From: Ignavibacteriota bacterium
GTDB lineage: Bacteria > Bacteroidota > Ignavibacteria > Kapaibacteriales > UBA2268
Assembly (NCBI GenBank): GCA_020437395.1
Contig: JAGQWJ010000001.1
Coordinates: 1 to 37,235 of the forward strand
Length of the DNA: 37,235 nt
Reading direction: 5' to 3'
Shown: positions 7,732 through 16,141 of the stretch, piece by piece
Layout: each line of letters starts with the position of its first letter
Position numbering within the stretch: position 1 is the stretch's first letter
Program-made: the position numbers and the translations under genes
The notes under the pieces: generated by a model
Told to the model about the DNA's origin: nothing
The model's input: only the letters and a program-made list of their open reading frames with translations
The model's database searches: none

Positions 7732-9426
7732 ATGAAAGTTGATGTAGTAATGCCTAAAATGGGCGAATCGTTGCAAGAAGGAACTATCATAAGATGGTTA
7801 AAAAAAGAAGGCGATAAAATCGAAAGAGACGAGATGATATTAGAAATATCTACTGACAAAGTAGATACAGAAGTACCTTCTCCGCAATCAGGTATATTAA
7901 CAAAAATTTTAGCTCAGGAAGAAGAAGTCGTTGAAGTTGGTAAGAAGATTGCAGAAATAGAAACTGATGCATCGGCTGCAGCAACTAGTTCGTCAGAACC
8001 TGCTCCTCAAGTTGAAGAATCAGTTGAAACTGAACAACCAGCTGAGCCTGTAGAAGAAGATAGCTCTGATGACTCAGGCGATATGCAAGATTTGGTAATG
8101 CCTAAAATGGGTGAATCATTGCAAGAAGGAACGATAACAAAATGGCTGAAAAAAGAAGGCGACAAAATTGAAAGAGACGAGATGATATTAGAAATATCTA
8201 CTGACAAAGTAGATACAGAAGTACCTTCTCCGGTTGCAGGTGTGCTACACAAAATTCTAGCTCAAGAAGAAGAAACAGTGGAAGTTGGATCAGTAATAGG
8301 TAAAATAGCAACGAGTGGTGGTGCTAAAAAAGCAACTACAAAACCAGCTCAAGAAGCACCAAAGCCAGCTGCACAACCAGCGGCACAAGCTTCGCAACCG
8401 AAAGCACAAACTACTGTTCAACAATCTGCACCACAAGTGCAAGGTACAACATTTGATATTCCACGTAAACAAGATGGTAAGTTCTTCTCCCCTCTTGTTC
8501 GTGCTTTAGCAAAAGATAATAAAATTTCTTTAGAAGAATTGATGAACATTAATGGTTCAGGTTTAGAAGGTAGAATTACTAAAGAAGATTTAGAAAATTA
8601 TATGTCAAACAGAGGTAGTCAACCAGCACCTTCTGTGTCGGCACCACAACAAACTCCGGTTGCAAATGTATCAACAGCACCTGCTGCAGTATCTGCACCA
8701 AGTTTCAGCGGTGGTGATTCGGAGATTATACCTATGGACAGAATGCGTCAATTGATTTCTGAGCACATGGTTCGTTCTAAACAAACTTCTGCTCATGTAA
8801 CTAGTGTTGCTGAAGTAGATGTAACTGGAATAGTTAACTATAGAGAAAAAACGAAGAACGAATTCTTACAAAGAGAAGGAATGAAATTAACTTATACTCC
8901 TTTCTTTATAAAAGCTGTAGTGGATGCTGTTAAGCAATTCCCAATGGTTAATGTAAGTGTAGATGGCAAAAATATAATCAAACATAATAGATTGAATTTA
9001 GGTTTTGCTACTGCTCTTCCTGATGGTAACCTAATAGTACCAGTTATCAAAAATGCTGATAATTATGGTCTGACAGGATTACAAAGATCTGTAAATGATT
9101 TGGCTCACAGAGCGAGAACAAAACAATTACAGCCAGACGATATCCAAGGTGGTACTATTACTATGACTAACGTTGGAACTTTTGGAACACTATTCGGAAC
9201 TCCTGTTATTAATCAACCACAAGTTGCGATTATGGGTGTTGGTGCAATCAAAAAACGTGCTATGGTAATGGAAGTTGATGGGGCACATGCAATTGTTATC
9301 AGAGATATGATGTATTGCTCTATCACTTACGATCACAGAGTAATAGATGGTATGTTAGCTGGCCAAACTCTGAAAGCTTTCGTAGATACTCTTGAAGGAA
9401 TGAATGAGAATACAATAGTGTTATAA
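7732..9426 (+). CDS. 2-oxoacid dehydrogenase E2 (dihydrolipoamide acyltransferase), two lipoyl domains
   Basis: 564 residues in the order lipoyl domain (1-77, lipoyl Lys43 in ISTDKVDTEV), acidic/Ala linker, second lipoyl domain (about 117-193, Lys159), Ala/Pro/Gln linker, E3/E1-binding domain (about 250-290, SPLVRALAKDN), linker, and catalytic domain (about 335-564) with the DHRVIDG motif (His535, Asp539). It transfers acyl groups to CoA in a pyruvate, 2-oxoglutarate or branched-chain complex; sequence alone does not decide which, and no E1 or E3 gene is nearby. A hairpin terminator follows, so it appears monocistronic. The two lipoyl domains share a 63-bp identical stretch, a sign of recent duplication or conversion. 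Confidence 0.93.
   Translation: MKVDVVMPKMGESLQEGTIIRWLKKEGDKIERDEMILEISTDKVDTEVPSPQSGILTKILAQEEEVVEVGKKIAEIETDASAAATSSSEPAPQVEESVETEQPAEPVEEDSSDDSGDMQDLVMPKMGESLQEGTITKWLKKEGDKIERDEMILEISTDKVDTEVPSPVAGVLHKILAQEEETVEVGSVIGKIATSGGAKKATTKPAQEAPKPAAQPAAQASQPKAQTTVQQSAPQVQGTTFDIPRKQDGKFFSPLVRALAKDNKISLEELMNINGSGLEGRITKEDLENYMSNRGSQPAPSVSAPQQTPVANVSTAPAAVSAPSFSGGDSEIIPMDRMRQLISEHMVRSKQTSAHVTSVAEVDVTGIVNYREKTKNEFLQREGMKLTYTPFFIKAVVDAVKQFPMVNVSVDGKNIIKHNRLNLGFATALPDGNLIVPVIKNADNYGLTGLQRSVNDLAHRARTKQLQPDDIQGGTITMTNVGTFGTLFGTPVINQPQVAIMGVGAIKKRAMVMEVDGAHAIVIRDMMYCSITYDHRVIDGMLAGQTLKAFVDTLEGMNENTIVL
7822..7884 (+). repeat. 63-bp exact direct repeat, copy 1 (lipoyl domain 1)
   Basis: Identical base for base to 8170-8232, an offset of 348 bp (116 codons). 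It covers the codons around the lipoylated lysine. Flanking codons of the two domains differ at synonymous sites. Confidence 0.9.
8170..8232 (+). repeat. 63-bp exact direct repeat, copy 2 (lipoyl domain 2)
   Basis: Second copy of the stretch at 7822-7884, in the same reading frame. Confidence 0.9.
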
Positions 9427-9453
9427 TTTTATAATACTATAAAAAATCGAGAT

Positions 9454-9487
9454 AAAGCCCTGCAAAAAATTGTAGGGCTTTTTTTTA
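9454..9487 (+). terminator. Rho-independent terminator after the E2 gene
   Basis: Stem AAGCCCTGCAA/TTGTAGGGCTT with one G-U pair and a short A loop, followed by eight Ts. It lies about 28 bp past the stop. Confidence 0.88.
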
Positions 9488-9596
9488 TGTTTTCAGGTCT
9501 AAGTAATATTACCTATAAATTAAAACTCTAACTTTTATTATATTTGGATATGTGTTATAATAAATAGTTTCAAAAAATAAATTAGAGTGCAAACCA

Positions 9597-10043
9597 ATGA
9601 AGAATATTTTCATTGTATTGGTATTATGTGCCTTATCTTTTACTAGTGCTTATTCACTAGAACCTGTTAAAGTAGCCGTTTTGAATTCTGGTAATGCGCC
9701 AGTTACAGTAAGTATTGATTTGAATAATTATACTGGTGGAACACCTACCAAAATATTTGAAGGAGCTGACCAATCAATTACCCCCAATGGGTCAGGCGTA
9801 ATAATAGCCATAGCTCAAGGTGTGACTGAAGCAGGAGGTACTACTAATTGGGTAGATATAGACCCAGCAAATGTAAATAGCTATTATGTTTTAGACGTTT
9901 ATGTAGCTGGTACCTTATATGCTCAATACAGACTTGATAATTTAATACTTAGTCAATCTCAAAGTGGAGTAGCAGACACTGACGGTAACATAATACCAGG
10001 TGAAGACGACGCTGCTACTCTAGGGTCTGATGACCAAAGATAG
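9597..10043 (+). CDS. N-terminal fragment of the interrupted secreted protein
   Basis: The 148-residue product made if the TAG is obeyed: signal peptide, then a short beta-rich domain (VKVAVLNSGNAPVTVSIDLN...) ending in the LGSDDQR motif. It could still be exported. Whether it has a role without the C-terminal part is unknown. Confidence 0.6.
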   Translation: MKNIFIVLVLCALSFTSAYSLEPVKVAVLNSGNAPVTVSIDLNNYTGGTPTKIFEGADQSITPNGSGVIIAIAQGVTEAGGTTNWVDIDPANVNSYYVLDVYVAGTLYAQYRLDNLILSQSQSGVADTDGNIIPGEDDAATLGSDDQR

Positions 10044-10103
10044 AAAGATGTTTTTGTTGGTCCAGCTTCTATTCATATAGGTGAATCTGGCGATGAAGGT
10101 TCT

Positions 10104-10790
10104 GTGAGCTATAATACTTCAACTAATACCCTTAACTTAACTGCAGTTATTACAAATACAACTGGTGATTTGACAGTTGGCGGAGCTGCTAACTTTGAAG
10201 TTAAAGGAAACAACGGGAACTTAATAACTGCTGGAAGAGTTGATTTAGGTGGTAATCTAAGATTTACAGGTACCGGTTCTTTTATCACTCATACTAATAA
10301 CGATGACATACGAGTGCATAACAATTTCGTAATTGGAAACGCTGGTAATGATAATTTCAAAGTTGTAAATGGTAGTGGTAACACGACTATAAAAGGTAAA
10401 ACTGAAATTAACAATAATAACTCTGGTGCTGGGAATGCCTCTCTGAAATTGACTAATGATGACGCTACTAATAACTCTTTCGCACTTAATATTACTCAAG
10501 GTCATCAAGCTTTCTCAGTAGATAATAGTTCTGCTAATATTGGAAACAATGACCCAATTACTATTGGTACAAATACTATAATCAGATTGAAATCTGGAGG
10601 TGGTAATATTAGTGGTAATCTTATTAGCGATGGTCAGACTAAAGGACAAATCCTTTACATAACTAATGAAGACGGTGGTGAGATTGATTTAGATGATTCG
10701 AATATCATTGGTGCTGCTAAAATCGATCCAAGATCTGTTTTACATCTAATTTGGCTTGGAAACAAATGGGCTGTTATTAATAGATATTAG
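10104..10790 (+). CDS. C-terminal fragment of the interrupted secreted protein
   Basis: The 228-residue remainder, openable from a GTG at 10104 with no signal peptide and no clear RBS. It is in the same frame as the upstream fragment, with an open stretch between them, so independent translation is unlikely. It contains the Gly/Asn-rich beta repeats and the C-terminal tail described for the parent gene. Confidence 0.45.
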   Translation: MSYNTSTNTLNLTAVITNTTGDLTVGGAANFEVKGNNGNLITAGRVDLGGNLRFTGTGSFITHTNNDDIRVHNNFVIGNAGNDNFKVVNGSGNTTIKGKTEINNNNSGAGNASLKLTNDDATNNSFALNITQGHQAFSVDNSSANIGNNDPITIGTNTIIRLKSGGGNISGNLISDGQTKGQILYITNEDGGEIDLDDSNIIGAAKIDPRSVLHLIWLGNKWAVINRY

Positions 10791-10818
10791 TAAATAAGTC
10801 CAAATAATTACTTTATCA

Positions 10819-10849
10819 AACCTCTTACCGACTGGTGGGAGGTTTTTTT
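10819..10849 (+). terminator. Rho-independent terminator
   Basis: Stem AACCTCTTACC with GGTGGGAGGTT (including G-U pairs), loop GACT, then a run of seven Ts. It closes the transcription unit of the interrupted gene and separates it from the M1 peptidase operon. Confidence 0.85.
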
Positions 10850-10924
10850 ATGTATAAAGATATTTAAACAAGTCAGATTTATTTTCTATATTGTATCTCT
10901 TTACCGTAAAAACTGAACATAAAT

Positions 10925-12841
10925 ATGAAATATTTACTAATTCAATTCTCACTAATTGTTTTTTGCTTTTATACCTCGTCGTCACAGGATGCTGGTGGCC
11001 CTCATAATTATATAGAGCAAAATTTTGATATAATAGAATATAAGCCAACATTATTAATTGCAGACCACAAATCGAAATTTATTAACGCTGAAGTCACTAT
11101 CAATATTGAATGGAAGACTATATCCGATGACAATCTGTTCCATTTTCACAATGAAGATTTAACAATAGATAGTATATTCTACGATGATGAATTAATAAAT
11201 GAAGTAATACTGACCACGAATAGTGAAACGGAAGGAATTCTATACTATTCAATAAAACCAACAAATCAGAATAAACAAGCTACAATCAAGATGTATTACC
11301 ACGGTACTATGACTAGTGAAGGTGGTGGCAATGATTGGGGTGGTGTACATTATTCACAGGGAATACTCTATGCTATGGGAGTAGGCTTTTTCAATGATTA
11401 TGTGAGCTGTACACGCCATTGGATGCCAAGCTTCGATTTACCTTCAGACAAGGCACTATATACAGGTACTTTTATAGTTCCCGATTCGCTTATGGCTATT
11501 TCCAATGGTAAGCTATTGTCTAAAGTTGATACACTTGGGAATATGAGCAAATATACTTGGACTCTAGGTGATGATGTTGCAGCCACTTACTTGCTAACTT
11601 TCGCAGTAGGTAAATTTGCAGAAATAGAAATTCCGTCAGAAGGAAAGCCACCAGTTACGTTGTATATGTATGACAACCAAAATTCTATTGCATCAGGTGA
11701 ACTAGTATTCAAGTTAGTACCTGAGATGATTACTGCCTTCGAGCAATTCTTTGACTATGACTATCCATTCGAGACAATGGGTTATTATGCAGCTAGCAAA
11801 GGCGCTATGGAACATCAAACTCTAGTTACTATGAGCCAGAGCCAGATTGTAGGTAAAGCTAATGCAATGGACACTATGTACTCAACGGCTGCTCACGAAC
11901 TAGGTCATCAGTGGTTTGGTAATCTGGTTACTCCTTACGATTTTCGTGATGCTTGGTTGAACGAGGGGTTTGCAGTTTTCACAGAGTATGTGTGGATAGA
12001 AAGTAAACTTGGTTCAGAGAAGTACAGAGAGGAACTAATGAAACTCCGCTCGACTTATATAAATAGCACAGCAAAAGCTGAAAAGCATATTCCCCTATAT
12101 AATTTCCATAGATTCTCGAAAAATAATTACCCTTCCACTATCTACCAGAAAGGTGGTCTAATACTAGCACTAATACGCGATATAGTTGGTGATGAGATAT
12201 TCAAAGCTAGGGTAAATCAATACTTGAGGTCTTATGAGAATGCAAACACTACAACAAAGGAACTATCTGCATTGTTTATTGATGTGTTACCACAGTCTTT
12301 TTGGGATACATGGGTTTATGGTCGTGGTTTCCCTGAAATAGATATAACAACATATCAAGATGATGAATATGCTTATGTTGTAGTCAGTCAGCGAGAAAAT
12401 GAATTCCAAATTTATGAATTCGAACTAGATTACCAACTTATATTCGACAATGAGAATAAATATGAAACCCATAGAGTTACCAATCCTATTGATACATTTA
12501 GAATAGCTCGGGACTCTTATTTCAAAGGTGTAGAAATATTGGATAATCTATACTTATATCGTGTAATGAGTAACAATAGATTAACTAGCGTTAGTGAAGA
12601 ATTTGACAACAGCATCAATGTCTTAAATAGCATATTGCAAGATAATTTAGAAATTAGTTTTGGTAAGTCCGCCCATTATACAATTGATATTGTAACTTTA
12701 GATGGTAAGCAAGTGTTTATAGAAAGTGGTAATTACTACGGAATTAAAAATTTTAATTTGAATTCACTTGCTGTTGGTACTTACTTCGTTTATATTCGTT
12801 CAGAAAAATTTAGTACAATGAAAAAAATAGTAGTGAGATAG
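10925..12841 (+). CDS. M1-family metallo-aminopeptidase with T9SS sorting tail
   Basis: 638 residues: a zinc aminopeptidase probably secreted to the surface. A signal peptide (MKYLLIQFSLIVFCFYTSSS) leads an M1 N-terminal beta domain. The exopeptidase motif GAMEH is at 293-297. The zinc site is HELGH (His324, Glu325, His328) with Glu347 in LNEGFA, spaced exactly as HExxHx18E. The last 80 or so residues (YTIDIVTLDGKQVF... then LAVGTYFVYIRSEKFSTMKK) match a type A C-terminal sorting domain of the type IX secretion system. The usual C-terminal helical domain of larger M1 enzymes is short or missing. It is first in a compact operon, with yggS starting 2 bp after its stop. Confidence 0.92.
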   Translation: MKYLLIQFSLIVFCFYTSSSQDAGGPHNYIEQNFDIIEYKPTLLIADHKSKFINAEVTINIEWKTISDDNLFHFHNEDLTIDSIFYDDELINEVILTTNSETEGILYYSIKPTNQNKQATIKMYYHGTMTSEGGGNDWGGVHYSQGILYAMGVGFFNDYVSCTRHWMPSFDLPSDKALYTGTFIVPDSLMAISNGKLLSKVDTLGNMSKYTWTLGDDVAATYLLTFAVGKFAEIEIPSEGKPPVTLYMYDNQNSIASGELVFKLVPEMITAFEQFFDYDYPFETMGYYAASKGAMEHQTLVTMSQSQIVGKANAMDTMYSTAAHELGHQWFGNLVTPYDFRDAWLNEGFAVFTEYVWIESKLGSEKYREELMKLRSTYINSTAKAEKHIPLYNFHRFSKNNYPSTIYQKGGLILALIRDIVGDEIFKARVNQYLRSYENANTTTKELSALFIDVLPQSFWDTWVYGRGFPEIDITTYQDDEYAYVVVSQRENEFQIYEFELDYQLIFDNENKYETHRVTNPIDTFRIARDSYFKGVEILDNLYLYRVMSNNRLTSVSEEFDNSINVLNSILQDNLEISFGKSAHYTIDIVTLDGKQVFIESGNYYGIKNFNLNSLAVGTYFVYIRSEKFSTMKKIVVR

Positions 12842-12843
12842 AA

Positions 12844-13539
12844 TTGGCAATATTAGATATCAAAGAATATAAAGATAATCATAATGAAATAAGAGATTCA
12901 ATACGAAGTGATAAAAAAGAGGATATCAAAATACTTTCCGTATCAAAATCGCATCCAGTAGAAGCACTGTTAAATGCCTATGAATCTGGATTGCGTGTTT
13001 TTGGCGAGAATTATGTTCAAGAAATGGTTGATAAATACAAAGCAATAGATGAAGAAACCAGAAAAGACATAGAATGGCATTTCATTGGTCATTTGCAAAC
13101 GAACAAAGTCAAATATATAGCTCCATTTGTTAATTGTATTCACTCAGTTTATAAGGAAAAGTTAGCAAAAGAGATAGATAAAAGAGCCAAAGAAAATAAT
13201 AGAATAATAAATGTACTATTGCAAATTAATACTTCAGGTGAAGATTCGAAATCTGGGTGTAGTCCAGATGAAGCTGAATTAATTTTAAAAAATTCACTTG
13301 AGTTAGAGAACATTACTTTTGTTGGACTAATGACTATATCTGGATTAGAAAGTACGAATGATGAGAGAAAACAAGAATTCAAGTTACTAAGAAAGTTAAG
13401 AGATCAATTGGAAGATAAGTTTAATATCTCGTTGCCAGAACTTTCCATGGGAATGACGTCAGATTATCACGAAGCAATAGAAGAAGGAGCAACAATGATC
13501 AGGATAGGCACTGCTATATTTGGAGAAAGAAAAAACTAA
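12844..13539 (+). CDS. yggS: YggS/PLPBP-family pyridoxal phosphate homeostasis protein
   Basis: 231 residues, the normal size for this PLP-binding TIM-barrel family, which buffers PLP and affects amino-acid balance. The PLP Lys is K35 in ILSVSKSHP. Other signatures are FGENYVQEM, WHFIGHLQTNKVKYI and, near the C-terminus, LSMGMTSDYHEAIEEGA with RIGTAIFGER for phosphate binding. The start is TTG at 12844, 2 bp after the M1 peptidase stop; no ATG exists before the conserved region, so the rare start is well supported. The next gene begins 1 bp after its stop, so the genes are almost certainly cotranscribed. Confidence 0.95.
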   Translation: MAILDIKEYKDNHNEIRDSIRSDKKEDIKILSVSKSHPVEALLNAYESGLRVFGENYVQEMVDKYKAIDEETRKDIEWHFIGHLQTNKVKYIAPFVNCIHSVYKEKLAKEIDKRAKENNRIINVLLQINTSGEDSKSGCSPDEAELILKNSLELENITFVGLMTISGLESTNDERKQEFKLLRKLRDQLEDKFNISLPELSMGMTSDYHEAIEEGATMIRIGTAIFGERKN

Positions 13540-13540
13540 A

Positions 13541-14575
13541 ATGAAAAAGATAGTTTTAATATTAATTTTATTGCTTGGGCTAATTTCTTGCGGCAAAGAA
13601 GAAAGACTAATCGACAACTCTGTTGTATCGTTATCGTTATACCTCGCCGATTCTATTGCAAATGATTTTAGCATATACCACTATCCATCGTTAGAATTAT
13701 CAAAAGCAAATTTGTTAGCAGAAGCTGGTATTACTTTGAATTCACCTATTTCAAATATTAGAGAATTTCAAAAAAGAATATATATACTAGTACCAGGTGA
13801 CGACAAAATGATTGTGTTTGATGCTGTTGCAGATACTTTGCTTGCTGTAAATGATTTTCCATTTAACTCTGGCCCTTTCGATATAAATTTTGCAAATGTA
13901 GTTGATGGGTTTGTAATGTTCAAATATGCACCGTACATTATTAACTATGATTTAGTATATAACAAGAGTGCCAGAACTATAGATGGAAGAAGTTTAGTCA
14001 CTTCAATGATTGATTTTGGAAGTTATTCTTTTTTAACCGAATCTCAGTCTCTGAGCGTTAGCATCCTTGATAATAGGAATTATAGAAATGACGGCTTTAT
14101 AGAAGTAAGCGGAATACCAATCCTATCCGCTATCACAGATCAAAGTGAATTATTTATTGTTAGTAAGGGATACACTAAGTTAAATGCTGAAAATAATGAA
14201 GAGACCGTACCATCACAAATCCATTTCATTGACCCAAACAGTAGAACAATAAGATTCACTCGGAAGATGGGAGACAATATAATCAATGCAAATGAAGTAA
14301 TACCCACGGATTTGGCAACAACTCCACTGGGCTATGCTTATGTAAGTACTAACAAAGGATTGCTAAGGTTTGATACTCGCAATAATGGCGGATTAATTGA
14401 TGTAAGTAAAAGAATATTCTCACAATTAGAGTTCAACGCACAAAGAAATGGTATATATTTGCTAGAAAACAAAGATTCGGAAGCAAAGATTGCTGAAGCT
14501 AGTGCTGTAAATGGCAGAATTATAAATAATGTAGTTGTTCCAAGTAGTACTAATCGTTTCCACTTATCGAATTAA
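13541..14575 (+). CDS. lipoprotein of unknown function, possibly beta-propeller
   Basis: 344 residues. The start at ATG 13541 is chosen over upstream codons because it gives a lipoprotein signal (MKKIVLILILLLGLISCGKE, Cys17) one base after the yggS stop. The mature protein has repeated strands such as RIYILVPGDDKMIVFDAVAD, ELFIVSKGYTKL and GYAYVSTNKGLLRFDTRN, spaced 40-60 residues apart, which resembles a beta-propeller. No family was recognised. Its stop is directly followed by the ATG of the phosphatase gene (TAAATG), suggesting translational coupling. A sensor or envelope link to the phosphatase is possible but only inferred from position. Confidence 0.7.
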   Translation: MKKIVLILILLLGLISCGKEERLIDNSVVSLSLYLADSIANDFSIYHYPSLELSKANLLAEAGITLNSPISNIREFQKRIYILVPGDDKMIVFDAVADTLLAVNDFPFNSGPFDINFANVVDGFVMFKYAPYIINYDLVYNKSARTIDGRSLVTSMIDFGSYSFLTESQSLSVSILDNRNYRNDGFIEVSGIPILSAITDQSELFIVSKGYTKLNAENNEETVPSQIHFIDPNSRTIRFTRKMGDNIINANEVIPTDLATTPLGYAYVSTNKGLLRFDTRNNGGLIDVSKRIFSQLEFNAQRNGIYLLENKDSEAKIAEASAVNGRIINNVVVPSSTNRFHLSN

Positions 14576-16132
14576 ATGAATACGAACAAAGAACTCATAA
14601 ACCTAACATCTCTATTAGATTTTAGTAATAAACTCACTCAAAACTTGAGTGAAGAATTTATTATTAACTCTACTTTGTTTACTATAATTGGTAAATTAGG
14701 TATTTGTGGACTTAAAGTTGTAAAGATAATAGATGGCAATGAATCGGAGACATACTCAAAAGGTAAATTACAATGCGAGATTTTAGAAGAAGATTTTATA
14801 AGGATAAACGATAAAATTAGTTTCAGATTTTATCTTGGTGATAAGCTTATAGGTTCTGGTATTTCTGATTTAGAGCTTCAATATGTAAAATTAATATTAT
14901 CGATTGCAACTACAGCATTAGAAAACTATTATAATTTCAAAGAGCTTCAGATTCAGAAAGTGCAAGCCGAGAAGAAAAGCCAGTTATTAGAAACATTATT
15001 TGAGATTAGTCGAAGCTTTAGTGGGTTGACATCCGAAGAGAAAATAATTAAAGCATTGGCTTTTAATATAATGGGGCAATTAACAACGGATAAATTTGCG
15101 GTGGTGAAAACAAATGAAGCTACCACAATACTTAAAAATAATTTGAATATTTCTGATGAAGAACTATCAAATCTTGTACCCAAACTTGGCAAAATCAAAT
15201 TGAATAGCGATTTGGATAAGCAGTTTAAGGAGAAGATAAAAATAATAACCCCTATGAATATTTCGGGGAAGACCGAGGGCTATCTATTAATTGGTCCAAA
15301 AATGTTCGGTGACTATGACGAACAAGATTACAGCTTTGTATTGAGTTTAGCTACTACAGCTATTTCTGCACTTGAAAATGAACGACTTATACAAGAAGAA
15401 ATTGAAAAGAAAAGATTAGAAACAGAATTAGGTTTGGCTACAGAAATTCAAAATAAATTATTGCCGCCGAGTAAATTAGAAACAGATAAATTTTGCTATT
15501 TTGGATTAACTCATCAATCAAACGAAGTAGGTGGTGATTATTTTGATTATGTCAAAATCTCTGAAAATAAATATTTATTTGTCATAGCTGACGTTACTGG
15601 CAAAGGGATGCCTGCAGCATTAATTATGTCTAACATTCAAGCTGCAATCCAATCATTGGCACCAATAGAAAAAGATTTGAAAGCATTAGTCAATGCCGTA
15701 AATAAAGTAGTGTACTACAATACTTCGAAAGATATGTTTATAACGGCATTCTTTTGTTTGCTTGATACTAATAATAACACAATTGAGTATATCAATGCTG
15801 GACATTTCTATCCGATATTAACAAACAATGGGAAATTAAAAGAGTTGAGAATCGGAGGTGTTATACTTGGTTTCATCCCTTCCCCTATTGATTATAATTC
15901 TGAAATATTGCCTTTTGAGGATTCTTTAGTAATGTACACTGATGGACTAAATGAAGCTAAAGACCCAAATGGCAATGATCTGGGAATAGAGGGTGTAAAA
16001 AAAATAGTAGCAGAAACTACACATTTATCCCCCGAAAAGGCCGTTAATTATATATTAGACTCCGTAAAGAAATATACTGACAATCACCAATTGGAAGATG
16101 ATATTAGTATTGTTGTCTTGAAACGGAAATAA
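14576..16132 (+). CDS. GAF-domain SpoIIE/RsbU-type PP2C serine phosphatase
   Basis: 518 residues. The C-terminal region (about 290-515) has the metal-binding signatures of the SpoIIE/PP2C class: NEVGGDYFDYV, VIADVTGKGMPAALIMS, VMYTDGLNEAKDPNG and LEDDISIVVLK. These enzymes dephosphorylate anti-sigma-factor antagonists or related STAS proteins. The N-terminal 280 residues contain two GAF-like sensory segments joined by a helical, probably coiled-coil stretch just before the phosphatase (EEIEKKRLETELGLATEIQN). No signal peptide is seen, so it is cytoplasmic. No STAS or HPK-type anti-sigma gene is in the window, so its target is unknown. It is last in the operon that starts at 10925 and converges on the next gene with a 9-bp gap. 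Confidence 0.9.
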   Translation: MNTNKELINLTSLLDFSNKLTQNLSEEFIINSTLFTIIGKLGICGLKVVKIIDGNESETYSKGKLQCEILEEDFIRINDKISFRFYLGDKLIGSGISDLELQYVKLILSIATTALENYYNFKELQIQKVQAEKKSQLLETLFEISRSFSGLTSEEKIIKALAFNIMGQLTTDKFAVVKTNEATTILKNNLNISDEELSNLVPKLGKIKLNSDLDKQFKEKIKIITPMNISGKTEGYLLIGPKMFGDYDEQDYSFVLSLATTAISALENERLIQEEIEKKRLETELGLATEIQNKLLPPSKLETDKFCYFGLTHQSNEVGGDYFDYVKISENKYLFVIADVTGKGMPAALIMSNIQAAIQSLAPIEKDLKALVNAVNKVVYYNTSKDMFITAFFCLLDTNNNTIEYINAGHFYPILTNNGKLKELRIGGVILGFIPSPIDYNSEILPFEDSLVMYTDGLNEAKDPNGNDLGIEGVKKIVAETTHLSPEKAVNYILDSVKKYTDNHQLEDDISIVVLKRK

Positions 16133-16141
16133 ATTTAGAAT

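Larger units (their letters stand above)
9597..10790 (+). pseudogene. secreted Gly/Asn-rich beta protein, interrupted by in-frame TAG
   Basis: A single reading frame runs from 9597 to 10790 (397 codons before the final stop) with one internal amber codon at 10041-10043. The sequence around it reads LGSDDQR-stop-KDVFVGPASIHIG. Proteins with this recurring motif normally read LGS...RWKDV(Y/F)VG, so the stop sits exactly where Trp (TGG) is expected; one G-to-A change explains it. The N-terminus is a signal peptide (MKNIFIVLVLCALSFTSAYS). The part after the stop is rich in short beta repeats with Gly and Asn (GNLITAGRVDLGGNLRFTGT), like beta-solenoid or fibre proteins, and ends in a compact SVLHLIWLGNKWAVINRY tail. 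Its function is not recognised. A terminator follows. Confidence 0.75.

Noticed and set aside
8007..8509. Open frames on both strands over the E2 linker (8007-8252, 8290-8472, 8315-8509)
   Set aside because: They arise from the biased Ala/Pro/Gln/Lys codons of the linkers and lipoyl repeats; they have no start signals and no recognisable protein.
10041..10043. UAG recoding (for example pyrrolysine) in the secreted protein
   Set aside because: The expected residue is Trp, other genes end normally with TAG, and no recoding element is visible; a nonsense change or base error is simpler.
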